From the NCBI GenBank assembly GCA_944325595.1, contig CALVAQ010000015.1:1-48007 (forward strand): DNA of 48,007 nt, read 5' to 3'. Below the pieces are notes generated by a model. The model saw only the letters and a program-made list of their open reading frames with translations, ran no database searches and was not told the origin of the DNA. A program made the translations under genes and the position numbers. Positions 35,330-44,982 of this stretch are shown piece by piece (positions within the stretch are counted from its first letter, which is position 1; each line of letters begins with the position of its first letter). This stretch comes from Candidatus Gastranaerophilales bacterium. Its GTDB lineage: Bacteria; Cyanobacteriota; Vampirovibrionia; Gastranaerophilales; Gastranaerophilaceae.

Positions 35330-35635
35330 TTAAGCTGTAACTTCAACTGTAGAAGTCTCCGGTGTTTCCGGTACATCCGATGATGCTTCAACTTCGCTTC
35401 CTGAAACAGAAACTGTAACAGCTTCTTCGTTTTTGCCTTCTTGAGCTTCTTGTGCAGCTTTTTCTTCTGCTTCTTTTTGAATTTCTTCAATTATTTCATT
35501 AACACCTTCAAGCATTTCAGACTCAATCTGCTGAGTACTTTTTTTGCCTTCCTGAAGCTTTGACATCCATCTTTCATGCAGACTTTTTGTAGTTGAAGAG
35601 TCTTGTTCCTGTACTGAATTAAGTCCTAAAACCAT
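35330..35635 (-). CDS. Acidic, helical small protein of unknown function (101 residues)
   Basis: Not recognised. N-terminus MVLGLNSVQEQDS, then a helix with HERWMSKLQEGKKSTQQIE and a coiled-coil-like acidic helix (EGVNEIIEEIQKEAEEKAAQEA). The C-terminal third is a disordered Ser/Val/Glu/Thr/Pro tail. No membrane segment or signal. GGAAGTG precedes the ATG. It lies between the YjfB-like motility gene (79 bases upstream, same strand) and udg. Its neighbours suggest a motility link, but this is only position-based. Confidence 0.65.
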   Translation of the reverse strand: MVLGLNSVQEQDSSTTKSLHERWMSKLQEGKKSTQQIESEMLEGVNEIIEEIQKEAEEKAAQEAQEGKNEEAVTVSVSGSEVEASSDVPETPETSTVEVTA

Positions 35636-35714
35636 AAAATCACTTCCATTCTTTTTTATATTAAATACAAGTAAATTATATTCTTTTATTATTTAATTAA
35701 ATCCTCTTAAAGGA

Positions 35715-35918
35715 TTAAACTCTGATATCAATCGGTGATTGCAATTGAGCGGGAGTAATCGTGGACGGATCCTGAGGAACGGCAGAAATTGCACCCTGCA
35801 AAAGCTGCAAGGCAATTGCACCCTGCTGTTTTTGCATAGACAAGGTCTGGCATGCCATCTGCAAACTCAGAGTCTGTCCCGCCATAGCTGAATTCATTGA
35901 ACTTATTGCGTTTGTCAT
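35715..35918 (-). CDS. YjfB-like putative motility protein (67 residues)
   Basis: Resembles the short YjfB family, named for a Bacillus subtilis protein placed in the motility regulon by its SigD control. The visible match is the layout: a Met/Ser/Gln/Ala-rich amphipathic first half (SSMNSAMAGQTLSLQMACQ, then MQKQQGAIALQLLQ) and a short end of the form PIDIRV. No cleavable signal is present, as expected for a protein exported by the flagellar apparatus. The family's exact role is unknown. AGGA lies about 9 bases upstream of the ATG. It diverges from the 128-residue gene with a sigma-28-like promoter. Confidence 0.7.
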   Translation of the reverse strand: MTNAISSMNSAMAGQTLSLQMACQTLSMQKQQGAIALQLLQGAISAVPQDPSTITPAQLQSPIDIRV

Positions 35919-36054
35919 TTTGGGGATTCCTTATTTCACTTAATTTTATTATATTCACAAAATATCAGATTTTTAACTATACAAAAGGTGTATTTTGTTA
36001 AAACACGAATTGTAAACTTATGTAAAAAAACAACGCCTAAAACAGAAAAAACTC

Positions 36055-36082
36055 TAAAGTTCATTAAACTCTAATCCGATAT
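36055..36082 (+). promoter_or_regulatory. Sigma-28 (FliA/SigD)-like promoter
   Basis: TAAAGTTC (36055-36062), 12 bases, TCCGATAT (36075-36082). The -35 matches 7 of 8 consensus bases and the -10 matches CCGATAT exactly. The spacing equals that of the site at 18113-18140. It lies 34 bases before the 128-residue gene. Confidence 0.65.
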
Positions 36083-36116
36083 ATATGATGTGGAAATAAT
36101 AAACAGGAGAAGATAA

Positions 36117-36503
36117 ATGACAGAAAACATTCGTGGAATTGGTATCAATACAAGTTCAGTAAACAATTATAATAATCCGGCAAAAAATGCCGAAGCAAAA
36201 CCGGAAGAGGCAGAGAAACAAACCGAGCAGGCAGCACCTCAAAGAGCACAGGTAAAAGCCGACGATGTTCTTTCATTTATGGCACAGCAGGCAATTGTAG
36301 CAAAACCAGAAGTAGCCGCACAAAGAACATATGATGTCAGCAAATATGTTACTCCGGAGCAGGCTGCACGTATTGCCGGGTTTGTAACAAGTTTTGAAGA
36401 CCAGGTAGCAAACGGACTTGCTGCTATCGAGGCAGAACTCGGACCGAATTCAAGTCTGACAGAACAGGCAAAATATGAAATTGCCGCAAAAATGGTTAAA
36501 TAA
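36117..36503 (+). CDS. Protein of unknown function (128 residues) behind a sigma-28-like promoter
   Basis: Not recognised. The first 50 residues are polar and probably disordered (GINTSSVNNYNNPAKNAEAK, then Glu/Gln/Ala-rich). The C-terminal part is helical: ADDVLSFMAQQAIVA, TPEQAARIAGFVTSFEDQVANGLAA, and a last helix ending EIAAKMVK. AGGAG lies 6 bases before the ATG, and a terminator follows. The sigma-28-like promoter, the disordered N-terminus and helical C-terminus with a terminal IA-x-KM motif recall the anti-sigma factor FlgM, but the similarity is too weak to name it. A secreted flagellar protein is an alternative. Confidence 0.75.
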   Translation: MTENIRGIGINTSSVNNYNNPAKNAEAKPEEAEKQTEQAAPQRAQVKADDVLSFMAQQAIVAKPEVAAQRTYDVSKYVTPEQAARIAGFVTSFEDQVANGLAAIEAELGPNSSLTEQAKYEIAAKMVK

Positions 36504-36531
36504 TAAAGCAACTTCTCCGATATTTCATACT

Positions 36532-36566
36532 AAAGCCCTGATAAATTTCAGGGCTTTTAATTTTTT
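36532..36566 (+). terminator. Terminator of the 128-residue gene
   Basis: Stem AAAGCCCTGA / TTCAGGGCTTT followed by TAATTTTTT, 28 bases after the stop. Confidence 0.88.
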
Positions 36567-36569
36567 ATA

Positions 36570-36598
36570 AAAAAACACCCTGTATCAGGGTGTTTTTT
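36570..36598. terminator. Terminator of atpD-atpC (bidirectional)
   Basis: Stem AAAAAACACCCTG / CAGGGTGTTTTTT with a 3-base loop. It has a T-run on both strands and lies 5 bases after the atpC stop, back to back with the neighbouring terminator. Confidence 0.88.
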
Positions 36599-36603
36599 GT
36601 TAT

Positions 36604-37008
36604 CTATTTTTGCAAAGCTGCCTTGAGTCTCGCCATTGCTTTTGCCAGTGCAATTTGCGCTCTTGCATTGTCAACGGCAACATCGTGTGAGCCGAGCCTT
36701 GCTTCTGCTCTTTCTTTGGCGGATTTGGCTCTTGTAACATCAATATCGGAACCTCTTTCCGCAAGGTCTGTCAGGATAAGAGCTTCATTGTCCTTGAACT
36801 GAAATATTCCGCCCATTGTAGTGAAATATTCCATTTTTCCGTCAGCATCAGCTTTTGTAACACCGATGTCAAGAGCCGCCATAAACGGCTGGTGGTCAGG
36901 CAAAATACCAAACTCACCTTCCACGCTTTTTGAATAAACCGCATCAACCTTTTCGTTGAAGAGTTCTTTTTCATGAGTTATGATTTTTAAATTGATTTTT
37001 TTTGTCAT
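36604..37008 (-). CDS. atpC: F-type ATP synthase epsilon subunit
   Basis: The central-stalk subunit that couples rotation to catalysis and inhibits ATP hydrolysis. The 134-residue protein has the N-terminal beta-sandwich (LKIITHEKELFNEKVDAVY, GEFGILPDHQPFMAAL) and the C-terminal helical hairpin (AKSAKERAEARLG ... ARAQIALAKAMARLKA). The ATG at 37008 follows GAAGG by 5 bases; the in-frame GTG at 37020 is less likely. It lies 68 bases downstream of atpD. The other synthase genes are not nearby. Confidence 0.95.
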   Translation of the reverse strand: MTKKINLKIITHEKELFNEKVDAVYSKSVEGEFGILPDHQPFMAALDIGVTKADADGKMEYFTTMGGIFQFKDNEALILTDLAERGSDIDVTRAKSAKERAEARLGSHDVAVDNARAQIALAKAMARLKAALQK

Positions 37009-37076
37009 ATTAACCTTCACATATTCTTATGCGATTTTGGCTGCTGCTAAAGCCTTTGATGCACAAGATTTTATTC

Positions 37077-38501
<1,425 letters not shown>

Positions 38502-38615
38502 TTATTCTATAATATACAGTTATTATACAATTCTAAACATTTTTACACAAATATTTTTATATAAACATTTTGTTTTGAAATGATTTAAAAGGAGGACTTA
38601 TCTTTTTGCAGAAAT

Positions 38616-41600
38616 CTAATCCAGCGAGAAAATGTCTTTCAAATCTTCATAAGTGAGCGATTTTCCGATATTTCTGTCAACAGAAATTACGCTGTCCACA
38701 AGGTCTCTTTTTCTGGATTTGAGTTTTTGAATTTTTTCTTCAACCGTACCTTTTGTAATCATACGGTATACAAATACTTTCTTCGTTTGTCCTATACGAT
38801 ATGCTCTGTCTGTAGCCTGATCTTCTACAGCAGGGTTCCACCACGGGTCGTAATGGATTACATAATCCGCACCGGTCAGGTTCAAACCTGTACCGCCGGC
38901 TTTTAAACTGATTAAGAAAATCGGTATAGTCGGGTCGGAATTGAAGCGTTCAACAACTTCCTGACGGTCTTTTGTGCTGCCTGTGAGGTATTCGTGTTTG
39001 ATACCTTCTTTTGTAAGCCATTCTTTAATTATATCAAGCATATCTACAAACTGGCTGAACAAAAGCACTCTATGCCCTTCTGAAATAATTTCTTCCAGCA
39101 TAACTTTGAGTTGTTCGAATTTGCCGGATTCTTTTATGCCTTTGACATTTTCTTTGTCGTACAATCTCGGGTGGCAGCATATCTGTCTCAGGCGCAGCAG
39201 GGCAGAGAAAATAGACATTCTGCTTTTTTCGATACCTTTTTCTTCGATGGATTTGAAGAGTTCTTCTCTTGTTGAATCCATAACCTCGAGATAAAAATCT
39301 TTTTGCTCGGGTGTGAGTTCACAGTATGCAACGTTTTCAATTTTATCCGGCAAATCTTTTGCGACATCTCTTTTCATACGGCGCAAGATAAACGGATAAA
39401 TCTGTGATTTCAAGCGTTTTTCAACAGTTTTGTCTTCACGTTCCATAATCGGTGTAACATAACGATAGTTGAACTCGCTCTTGTCAAACAAAAATCCCGG
39501 CATTAAGAAATCAAACACAGACCACAATTCTTCCAGTTTATTTTCAATCGGCGTACCGGAAAGTGCCAATTTGTGTCTGCAGTTTAATTGTTTTACGCTT
39601 TGTGCGGTGATTGAATCGGCATTTTTGATATTTTGTGATTCATCTAGAATAACATATCTGAACTCATGCTTTTTGAGTTTTGCAATATCACGTCTAATCA
39701 ACGCATAGCTTGTGATTACGATATCATATTTCGGGATTTCTTTGAATAAATCCTTTCTTTCCGTACCGCTGAGTTTTAGACAGCTCAAGCCGGGCGCAAA
39801 TTTTTCAATTTCGTTTTCCCAGTTGAAAACAACAGATGTCGGACAGATGACAAGGTTCGGCGCTTTTTTGTTTTTCTCTTTTGCTTTTTGAAGCAAAGCC
39901 AGTGCCTGAAGTGTTTTACCGAGACCCATATCATCGGCAAGAATACCGTTAAGCCCGTACTGATACAAAAACCACAACCAGCCGAAACCTCTTGTCTGGT
40001 ATTCACGAAACTCCGCTTTTACTCCTTTCGGAAGGCTCGGTACGTCCATTGTTGAGAAGGTTGAAATTTGTTTCCAGAATTTATTAAATCTTCTGCTCAT
40101 TTTGAGCTTCAAACCGAGATTTTCCATTTCGGAAATCAAGCCTGCACGGTATGTTTTTACGATGTATTTGTTATCGTCATTTCTGTAGACATCAAACGTA
40201 TTAAAAGCTTTCATTAAAGAATAAACGTCCATAGTCGGGACTTCGGCAAAGCCGAGATTTTTTATTCTTACATATTTGCTGTTATCTAATGTGAGGGCAT
40301 AAATATCATCAAAAGGAATAATCTCTTCGCCCACACGACCGTATAATTCAACTTCAAAACTGTCTGTTGAATCAATTGCAAAATCTATATCCGCACAAAG
40401 TTCAAACGGGTCTTTTGTGAGTTTGAAAAAAGACATATCGTCTTTTTCTTCAAACTTCCAGCCTTCTCCCGCCTGCTGGATATAGTAGTTATAAAAATCT
40501 ATGGCGTTTTCTTTTTCAAGAGCAAGATTGTTTGTCTGCATCGGAGCAAATTTGCATGCCAAAAGCATATTGTATGCGGCTTCTTCATGCTGCGGATTTC
40601 TTTTTACCCAGTAAAGCAAATCTTCTTTGGGTTTTTTGATGGTTACGTACGGTGTTTTTTCCGTATGTTTTGAATAAGGCACTCTTGTACCGTCATATTC
40701 AAACTCGAGTTCCGCTTTGAGCGAACCGTCATAGTCCAGACCGAGCGTAACAATATTAATCGGAGGTTTTTGTTCCAAAAACAGTTTTTCTATAGTATCT
40801 GAAACGTTAACCTTCATAACCTGTTTGAGTTTCGGCAGTTCTTCATACAGGAATTTTGCACCGTCGGCATCTTTTACATCCGTAAAGCTTGCTTTTATGA
40901 GGCTTTGCGGCAATGCGGAAACAGGTGTCGTCGTCGGGAAGATTACGTTTTTGTATCTGCCCCATTTTAATTGTCTTGAAAAATATCTGATTTCTTCGAA
41001 CGGATAAGAGTCGCTTCCGTCCGGTCTTTCCCAGGTTAATGACAAAAGAACGTTTCCGACCATAGAAAAATTAACAGAAAGTGCCAGCTCCCATTCTTTG
41101 TCGTCAAAACGCAATCTGTCTTTTGTTTTTCCGTCAATAACTTCCTCCGCTTTTGACAAAAGCTGGAAAAATCCGTCAAATTTGTTGATAGGGACATCAT
41201 ACCATCCGGCTTTTTTATCAAGTCTTGAACGCTGCAAAAGAAGCTGGAAGATAGCAATTTCTATTTTTTCTTCATCGTTCAGGACAAAAGATTTGTCGTT
41301 TCTTTGAACTTCTATAATTGCTCTTAAAATAGCCTCCAAATCCCTGATAACCTTGCCTGTTTCTCTGTCCATAACCAGTATGGAAAAGAAATTTTGTCTT
41401 CTTTTGGGGTTAAAATGGAAAATATACCTGCCTGTCGGATGTTCAACTGGCGGAAAATATTCATCCGGATATTCCGTGTGAATTTTGTGGACACGTTCCA
41501 AATATTCATCATAAACTTTGTCTTCAATAACCTTTAAACCGACAGCTATTGCGTGTTTGCACCATTCTTCTTTCAAAGGGCAGCTGCAATCTGCTTTTAC

Positions 41601-41792
41601 GCCTGTTTTTGTAAAAGTAAGGCTTGTTTCATAGGCATCTTTGAAATTGCCTTTTACAACAGCATCCACACCGGCAAGTTTTGTTTCATATGACATAACA
41701 ATGTCCTTTTGAAAGCCTTCATAGCCTCGTCTCCAGCTGCCGGGTGTTGCTTTATCTTTGATGTATTTGTAGTTAAATTTGCAAACGCTCAT
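38616..41792 (-). CDS. SWIM zinc-finger SNF2-family helicase
   Basis: A 1058-residue ATP-dependent DNA translocase of the bacterial SNF2/RapA-like group. An N-terminal SWIM zinc finger has C69-x-C71-x6-C78-x-H80 (CSCPLKEEWCKH). A long middle region of unknown fold (about 110-580) follows. The SNF2 ATPase half shows DDMGLGKTLQAL (Walker A), LDESQNIKN (motif II as DESQ) and SGTPIENKLEELWS. The second helicase half has LFSQFVDML, GGTGLNLTGADYVIHYDPWWNP and DRAYRIGQTKKVFVYR. All motifs for activity are intact. It is a single-gene unit with a weak ribosome site, divergent from the M20 peptidase. Cellular role unknown; SWIM-SNF2 proteins are usually linked to DNA repair or transcription. Confidence 0.93.
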   Translation of the reverse strand: MSVCKFNYKYIKDKATPGSWRRGYEGFQKDIVMSYETKLAGVDAVVKGNFKDAYETSLTFTKTGVKADCSCPLKEEWCKHAIAVGLKVIEDKVYDEYLERVHKIHTEYPDEYFPPVEHPTGRYIFHFNPKRRQNFFSILVMDRETGKVIRDLEAILRAIIEVQRNDKSFVLNDEEKIEIAIFQLLLQRSRLDKKAGWYDVPINKFDGFFQLLSKAEEVIDGKTKDRLRFDDKEWELALSVNFSMVGNVLLSLTWERPDGSDSYPFEEIRYFSRQLKWGRYKNVIFPTTTPVSALPQSLIKASFTDVKDADGAKFLYEELPKLKQVMKVNVSDTIEKLFLEQKPPINIVTLGLDYDGSLKAELEFEYDGTRVPYSKHTEKTPYVTIKKPKEDLLYWVKRNPQHEEAAYNMLLACKFAPMQTNNLALEKENAIDFYNYYIQQAGEGWKFEEKDDMSFFKLTKDPFELCADIDFAIDSTDSFEVELYGRVGEEIIPFDDIYALTLDNSKYVRIKNLGFAEVPTMDVYSLMKAFNTFDVYRNDDNKYIVKTYRAGLISEMENLGLKLKMSRRFNKFWKQISTFSTMDVPSLPKGVKAEFREYQTRGFGWLWFLYQYGLNGILADDMGLGKTLQALALLQKAKEKNKKAPNLVICPTSVVFNWENEIEKFAPGLSCLKLSGTERKDLFKEIPKYDIVITSYALIRRDIAKLKKHEFRYVILDESQNIKNADSITAQSVKQLNCRHKLALSGTPIENKLEELWSVFDFLMPGFLFDKSEFNYRYVTPIMEREDKTVEKRLKSQIYPFILRRMKRDVAKDLPDKIENVAYCELTPEQKDFYLEVMDSTREELFKSIEEKGIEKSRMSIFSALLRLRQICCHPRLYDKENVKGIKESGKFEQLKVMLEEIISEGHRVLLFSQFVDMLDIIKEWLTKEGIKHEYLTGSTKDRQEVVERFNSDPTIPIFLISLKAGGTGLNLTGADYVIHYDPWWNPAVEDQATDRAYRIGQTKKVFVYRMITKGTVEEKIQKLKSRKRDLVDSVISVDRNIGKSLTYEDLKDIFSLD

Positions 41793-41814
41793 ATCTTATT
41801 AATTATATAAATCC

Positions 41815-41844
41815 TGTCAGAACAGAGAAATCTTGTTTCTGACA
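41815..41844. promoter_or_regulatory. Inverted repeat between the SNF2 gene and the M20 peptidase gene
   Basis: TGTCAGAA / TTCTGACA, 8 bp perfect, 14 bases apart, 23 bases before the SNF2 start codon. It could be an operator or a hairpin in the leader of the helicase gene. Confidence 0.4.
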
Positions 41845-41983
41845 TAAAACCTTAAACAAAAGAGAAAGCTTGATTTAAAAGTCTAATCAAAAATACTATC
41901 CTTTTGCTCAATTCCACAACGCAGTTTAAAACCTATCTGAACAACTGCTACTATTAAGTATACACAAAACTTTTAAAATAACA

Positions 41984-42043
41984 ATAGGCTGTTTTTGTCT
42001 TTCCTGAAGACAGCCGATTTACAAATGCAATTAAAAAGCCTAT
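41984..42043 (+). promoter_or_regulatory. Leader with two mutually exclusive stems before the M20 peptidase gene
   Basis: ATAGGCTGT (41984-41992) can pair either with ACAGCC (42010-42015; six pairs) or with AGCCTAT (42037-42043; seven pairs). The two pairings share bases and cannot coexist. The second ends about 18 bases before the ribosome site. No known riboswitch was recognised. Confidence 0.35.
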
Positions 42044-42071
42044 CATAATGAATTAGAAAAAGGAGTTTGTT

Positions 42072-43322
42072 ATGACAAAAAACATTCAGGAACTGAGAAA
42101 CGAAAACGAATTGATAAATTTATTCTGTACACTTGCACAAATCCCCTCTCCCTCGGGTGAAGAAGACAAGGTTGCGCAAAAAATTGTTGAAATACTAAAA
42201 AATGCCGGTATTGAAGCAAAGCTCGATGATTTTGGAAACGTCAGAGCCAAAGTGCCGGCGACTGACACATCAAAAAAATCGCTTGCACTGTCTGCACATA
42301 TGGATGTAGTCGGAGATTCTTCCGCCGTAAACATAAGAATATCCGAAGACGGCAAATTTATTGAAACAGATAAAAAAAGAACCTTGGGCTCTGATGACAA
42401 AGTCGGAGATGCCGCAGCAATGTATCTTGCAATGTACCTTGCAAAACATCCGGAAATCAAACACGGCGGGCTTGAGTTGATATTCACAAAAGACGAAGAA
42501 CAGAATATGACCGGTATTCATAATGTAAAATTTGACGAAATAGAATCAGAGTATGTTCTTGTTCTTGATGCCGACAAACTCGGTCAGATACAGATATCCG
42601 GCGCCAGCTATACAAACGGAACTCTGACGGTAAACTCTTTTAAAGGCGGACATTCCGGTATCGATATAGGCGACAAAACAAGACTGAACGCTGCAAAACT
42701 AATCGGCGAGCTCATAAATGAAATTCCGCAGGGTGAATACAAACGTGATGAATACGGTACAGTCACTTCGATAAACATAGGATGTGTAATAGGCGGAGGA
42801 GTGGAACCGCCTATTCAAAAAGCCGTACAAAAAGGTATTGAAGCGGAAAGCTATATAGAATACGTTGCTGACAATTGTCTGACAAATATCATTAATACAA
42901 AAGCAATGGCAAAATATTCTATAAGAAGTTCTGAAGAAGCAAATGAAAATCAGCTTATTCAGGATATAAAAAATATCGTTGAAAAATTCAATGAAAAATA
43001 CAACGGTCTAGCAAAGGCGGAATTTGTAGCAAAATCGAAGATGAAAGCTTTTGAAAAATCCGATGATGACACAATACCGAAAGTTTGTGTACAGGCGTGT
43101 GAAAATATAGGAATAAAAGGTGATGTTTCTTCTTTCCATGCCGGAGCGGAAACTCATATTTATGCCCACGAAAAAAACAAACACGGACAAATCCTAAAAC
43201 CCTGTCTGCTCGGATTGGCAGATATTTACAATATGCATTCCGCAGATGAGATGGTGGATATAGGCTCTTTTCTCAAGGGTTACGAGTTTCTGAAAGAAAC
43301 TTTTATGATATTTAACAAATAG
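42072..43322 (+). CDS. pepT: M20 family metallopeptidase (PepT/tripeptidase-like)
   Basis: A cytoplasmic dizinc aminopeptidase/tripeptidase of the M20 family, 416 residues. Metal ligands and catalytic residues are in place: SAHMDVV, the bridging Asp in LGSDDKVG, the Glu pair in TKDEEQNMTG, LVLDADKLG and the C-terminal NMHSADEMV. GGHSGIDIG marks the lid domain. AAAAGGAG precedes the ATG. PepT-type peptidases release N-terminal residues from short peptides, which would feed amino acids to a peptide-using anaerobe. The ABC permease gene begins 15 bases downstream. Other M20 hydrolases are possible; the name is provisional. Confidence 0.87.
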   Translation: MTKNIQELRNENELINLFCTLAQIPSPSGEEDKVAQKIVEILKNAGIEAKLDDFGNVRAKVPATDTSKKSLALSAHMDVVGDSSAVNIRISEDGKFIETDKKRTLGSDDKVGDAAAMYLAMYLAKHPEIKHGGLELIFTKDEEQNMTGIHNVKFDEIESEYVLVLDADKLGQIQISGASYTNGTLTVNSFKGGHSGIDIGDKTRLNAAKLIGELINEIPQGEYKRDEYGTVTSINIGCVIGGGVEPPIQKAVQKGIEAESYIEYVADNCLTNIINTKAMAKYSIRSSEEANENQLIQDIKNIVEKFNEKYNGLAKAEFVAKSKMKAFEKSDDDTIPKVCVQACENIGIKGDVSSFHAGAETHIYAHEKNKHGQILKPCLLGLADIYNMHSADEMVDIGSFLKGYEFLKETFMIFNK

Positions 43323-43337
43323 CGATATAATTTTTAA

Positions 43338-44213
43338 GTGAAAAGGATTGCTGAAAAACTTATAAGCGAAGAATTTGCATGGAAAGCCCTGCTGTTTCCT
43401 GCAGTTTTGGGTACTTTTGTTTTTATCATAATTCCCGTAATATTTTCATTTTGTCTGAGTTTTTGCGACTGGGATTTGCTGTCTCCCGTAAAATTTGCGG
43501 GATTGAGCAAATACAAAGAAATTTTGACAAGTCCATCTTTTCTGCTGGTTTTGAAAAATACATTTGTTTTTGCTATTTCAACAGCTGTCATTTCAATAAT
43601 ACTCCCACTGGTGCTGGCAGCTGTATTGAACAACAAAATCAGGGGAAGCGAATTTTTTAAAACCGCATATTTTCTGCCCTTTATTACACCCATGATAGTT
43701 ATAGCTATTGTCTGGGAGTGGATTTTTGACCCTAACATCGGACTTTTGAACTATATACTAAAAGCACATATAAATTGGCTCTATGACACTCATACCGCTA
43801 TGATTGCACTCATTATTGTTTCTTCGTGGAAATTAATCGGGTACAATATGGTAATATTTTTAACAGGATTTTCGGGAATAAATCAAAATATTTTTGAAGC
43901 GGCAAAAATTGACGGCTCAAACCCTTTTCAAATGTTTTTCCGAATTACTCTGCCTCTTTTGAGTCCTACAATATTCTTTGTGCTTGTGATAACTACAATT
44001 TCGTCATTTCAGGTCTTTGATTTAATTTATTTAATGACACAGGGAGGACCTCTGGACAGTACAAATGTCCTTGTATTCTGGATTTACAAAAACGCATTTG
44101 AGTTTTTCAACATTGGAGAAGCTTCTGCCGGAGCGTATATTCTGTTTGTAATAATTTTTGTACTGACTGCAATACAATGGAAAATACGTAAAAAATGGGT
44201 ATTTTCAGAGTAA
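43338..44213 (+). CDS. ABC transporter permease, sugar type (UgpA/MalF family), orphan
   Basis: A 291-residue inner-membrane permease of the carbohydrate-uptake family 1. Six hydrophobic segments are visible (e.g. LLFPAVLGTFVFIIIPVIFSF, IVIAIVWEWIF). The cytoplasmic EAA loop that contacts the ATPase is present as EAAKIDGSNPFQMFFRITLPLL. The usual partners (a second permease, a solute-binding protein, an ATPase) are absent: the upstream gene is an M20 peptidase and the downstream gene is convergent. The start is GTG with no clear ribosome site, 15 bases after the peptidase stop, so translation may be coupled. Glycerol-3-phosphate or a sugar are likely substrates by family only. Confidence 0.87.
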   Translation: MKRIAEKLISEEFAWKALLFPAVLGTFVFIIIPVIFSFCLSFCDWDLLSPVKFAGLSKYKEILTSPSFLLVLKNTFVFAISTAVISIILPLVLAAVLNNKIRGSEFFKTAYFLPFITPMIVIAIVWEWIFDPNIGLLNYILKAHINWLYDTHTAMIALIIVSSWKLIGYNMVIFLTGFSGINQNIFEAAKIDGSNPFQMFFRITLPLLSPTIFFVLVITTISSFQVFDLIYLMTQGGPLDSTNVLVFWIYKNAFEFFNIGEASAGAYILFVIIFVLTAIQWKIRKKWVFSE

Positions 44214-44233
44214 AATACAGCCAAAACCATGAC

Positions 44234-44980
44234 TCAAACAGCTTTCAAAACAATATATATGGGATTGTATGTCAGAGTAACTTTGCTGCCGGCGCTGTAA
44301 GATTTTTTGTAAAAATCTTCAAATTTCTTTAGTTTGGAAACAGTCCAGTTTAGAGTCTTTATGCCGTTTGTGCCCGAATATTTTATATGTTTCAAAACAT
44401 CTAACGGCGAATCAAAATATAGTGTCTGTATATTCTCTTCGAAATAAACAATTTCGTAACCCGACAAACATTTTTCTTTGAGTGTTTCCGTTTTCAGATA
44501 ATTAAGAGAAACGCCGGTTGTATCTCTAATTTCTCTGTAATTTTGCTCTCCAAAGGTAGTAAAAGCATAATATCCGCTTTCATTCAGGTTGTTTCTGATT
44601 TTTAAAAGAAGTTCTTGTGTATCAAAAATCCATTGCATAACAGCATTTGAAAGTATCAAATCAAATTTTTCATTCAGTTCTATTTTTTCTATATCACCCG
44701 GAAGAAACTTTGCGCTGCTGATAATATTTTTTATACAAAATTCAGATTCTTCAATAATATCGTTTGCATAGTATTCTTTAAACTCAATTTTGTCCAGAAT
44801 ACTTTTTGACAAAAAACCTGTCCCGACACCGAATTCGAAAACTCTGTCAAAAGAATTTCCGCAATATTCAAGCACCTTGTCTATGAGCTGATGCGCCATT
44901 TCTTTCTGGATTACGGCACTGGTATCATAGGTATCAATGCTTTTTTTAAATCTGAATTTTATTAGTTTTTTATCCGGCAT
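44234..44980 (-). CDS. bioC: Malonyl-ACP O-methyltransferase BioC
   Basis: Methylates the free carboxyl of malonyl-ACP so that fatty acid synthesis can build the pimeloyl moiety of biotin. The 248-residue protein has the BioC opening FRFKKSIDTYDTSAVIQKEMA, SAM motif I (VFEFGVGTGFLSKSI), DLILSNAVMQWIFD and the FTTFGEQNYREIRD segment. It begins 2 bases after the stop of bioG on the same strand, so the two are coupled. BioC calls are usually reliable when the gene lies next to a BioG/BioH-type esterase. No other bio genes are visible in the window. Confidence 0.9.
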   Translation of the reverse strand: MPDKKLIKFRFKKSIDTYDTSAVIQKEMAHQLIDKVLEYCGNSFDRVFEFGVGTGFLSKSILDKIEFKEYYANDIIEESEFCIKNIISSAKFLPGDIEKIELNEKFDLILSNAVMQWIFDTQELLLKIRNNLNESGYYAFTTFGEQNYREIRDTTGVSLNYLKTETLKEKCLSGYEIVYFEENIQTLYFDSPLDVLKHIKYSGTNGIKTLNWTVSKLKKFEDFYKKSYSAGSKVTLTYNPIYIVLKAV

Positions 44981-44982
44981 AA

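Noticed and set aside
35919..36000. CTGATAT as a sigma-28 -10 box for the YjfB-like gene
   Set aside because: No acceptable -35 at any plausible spacing.
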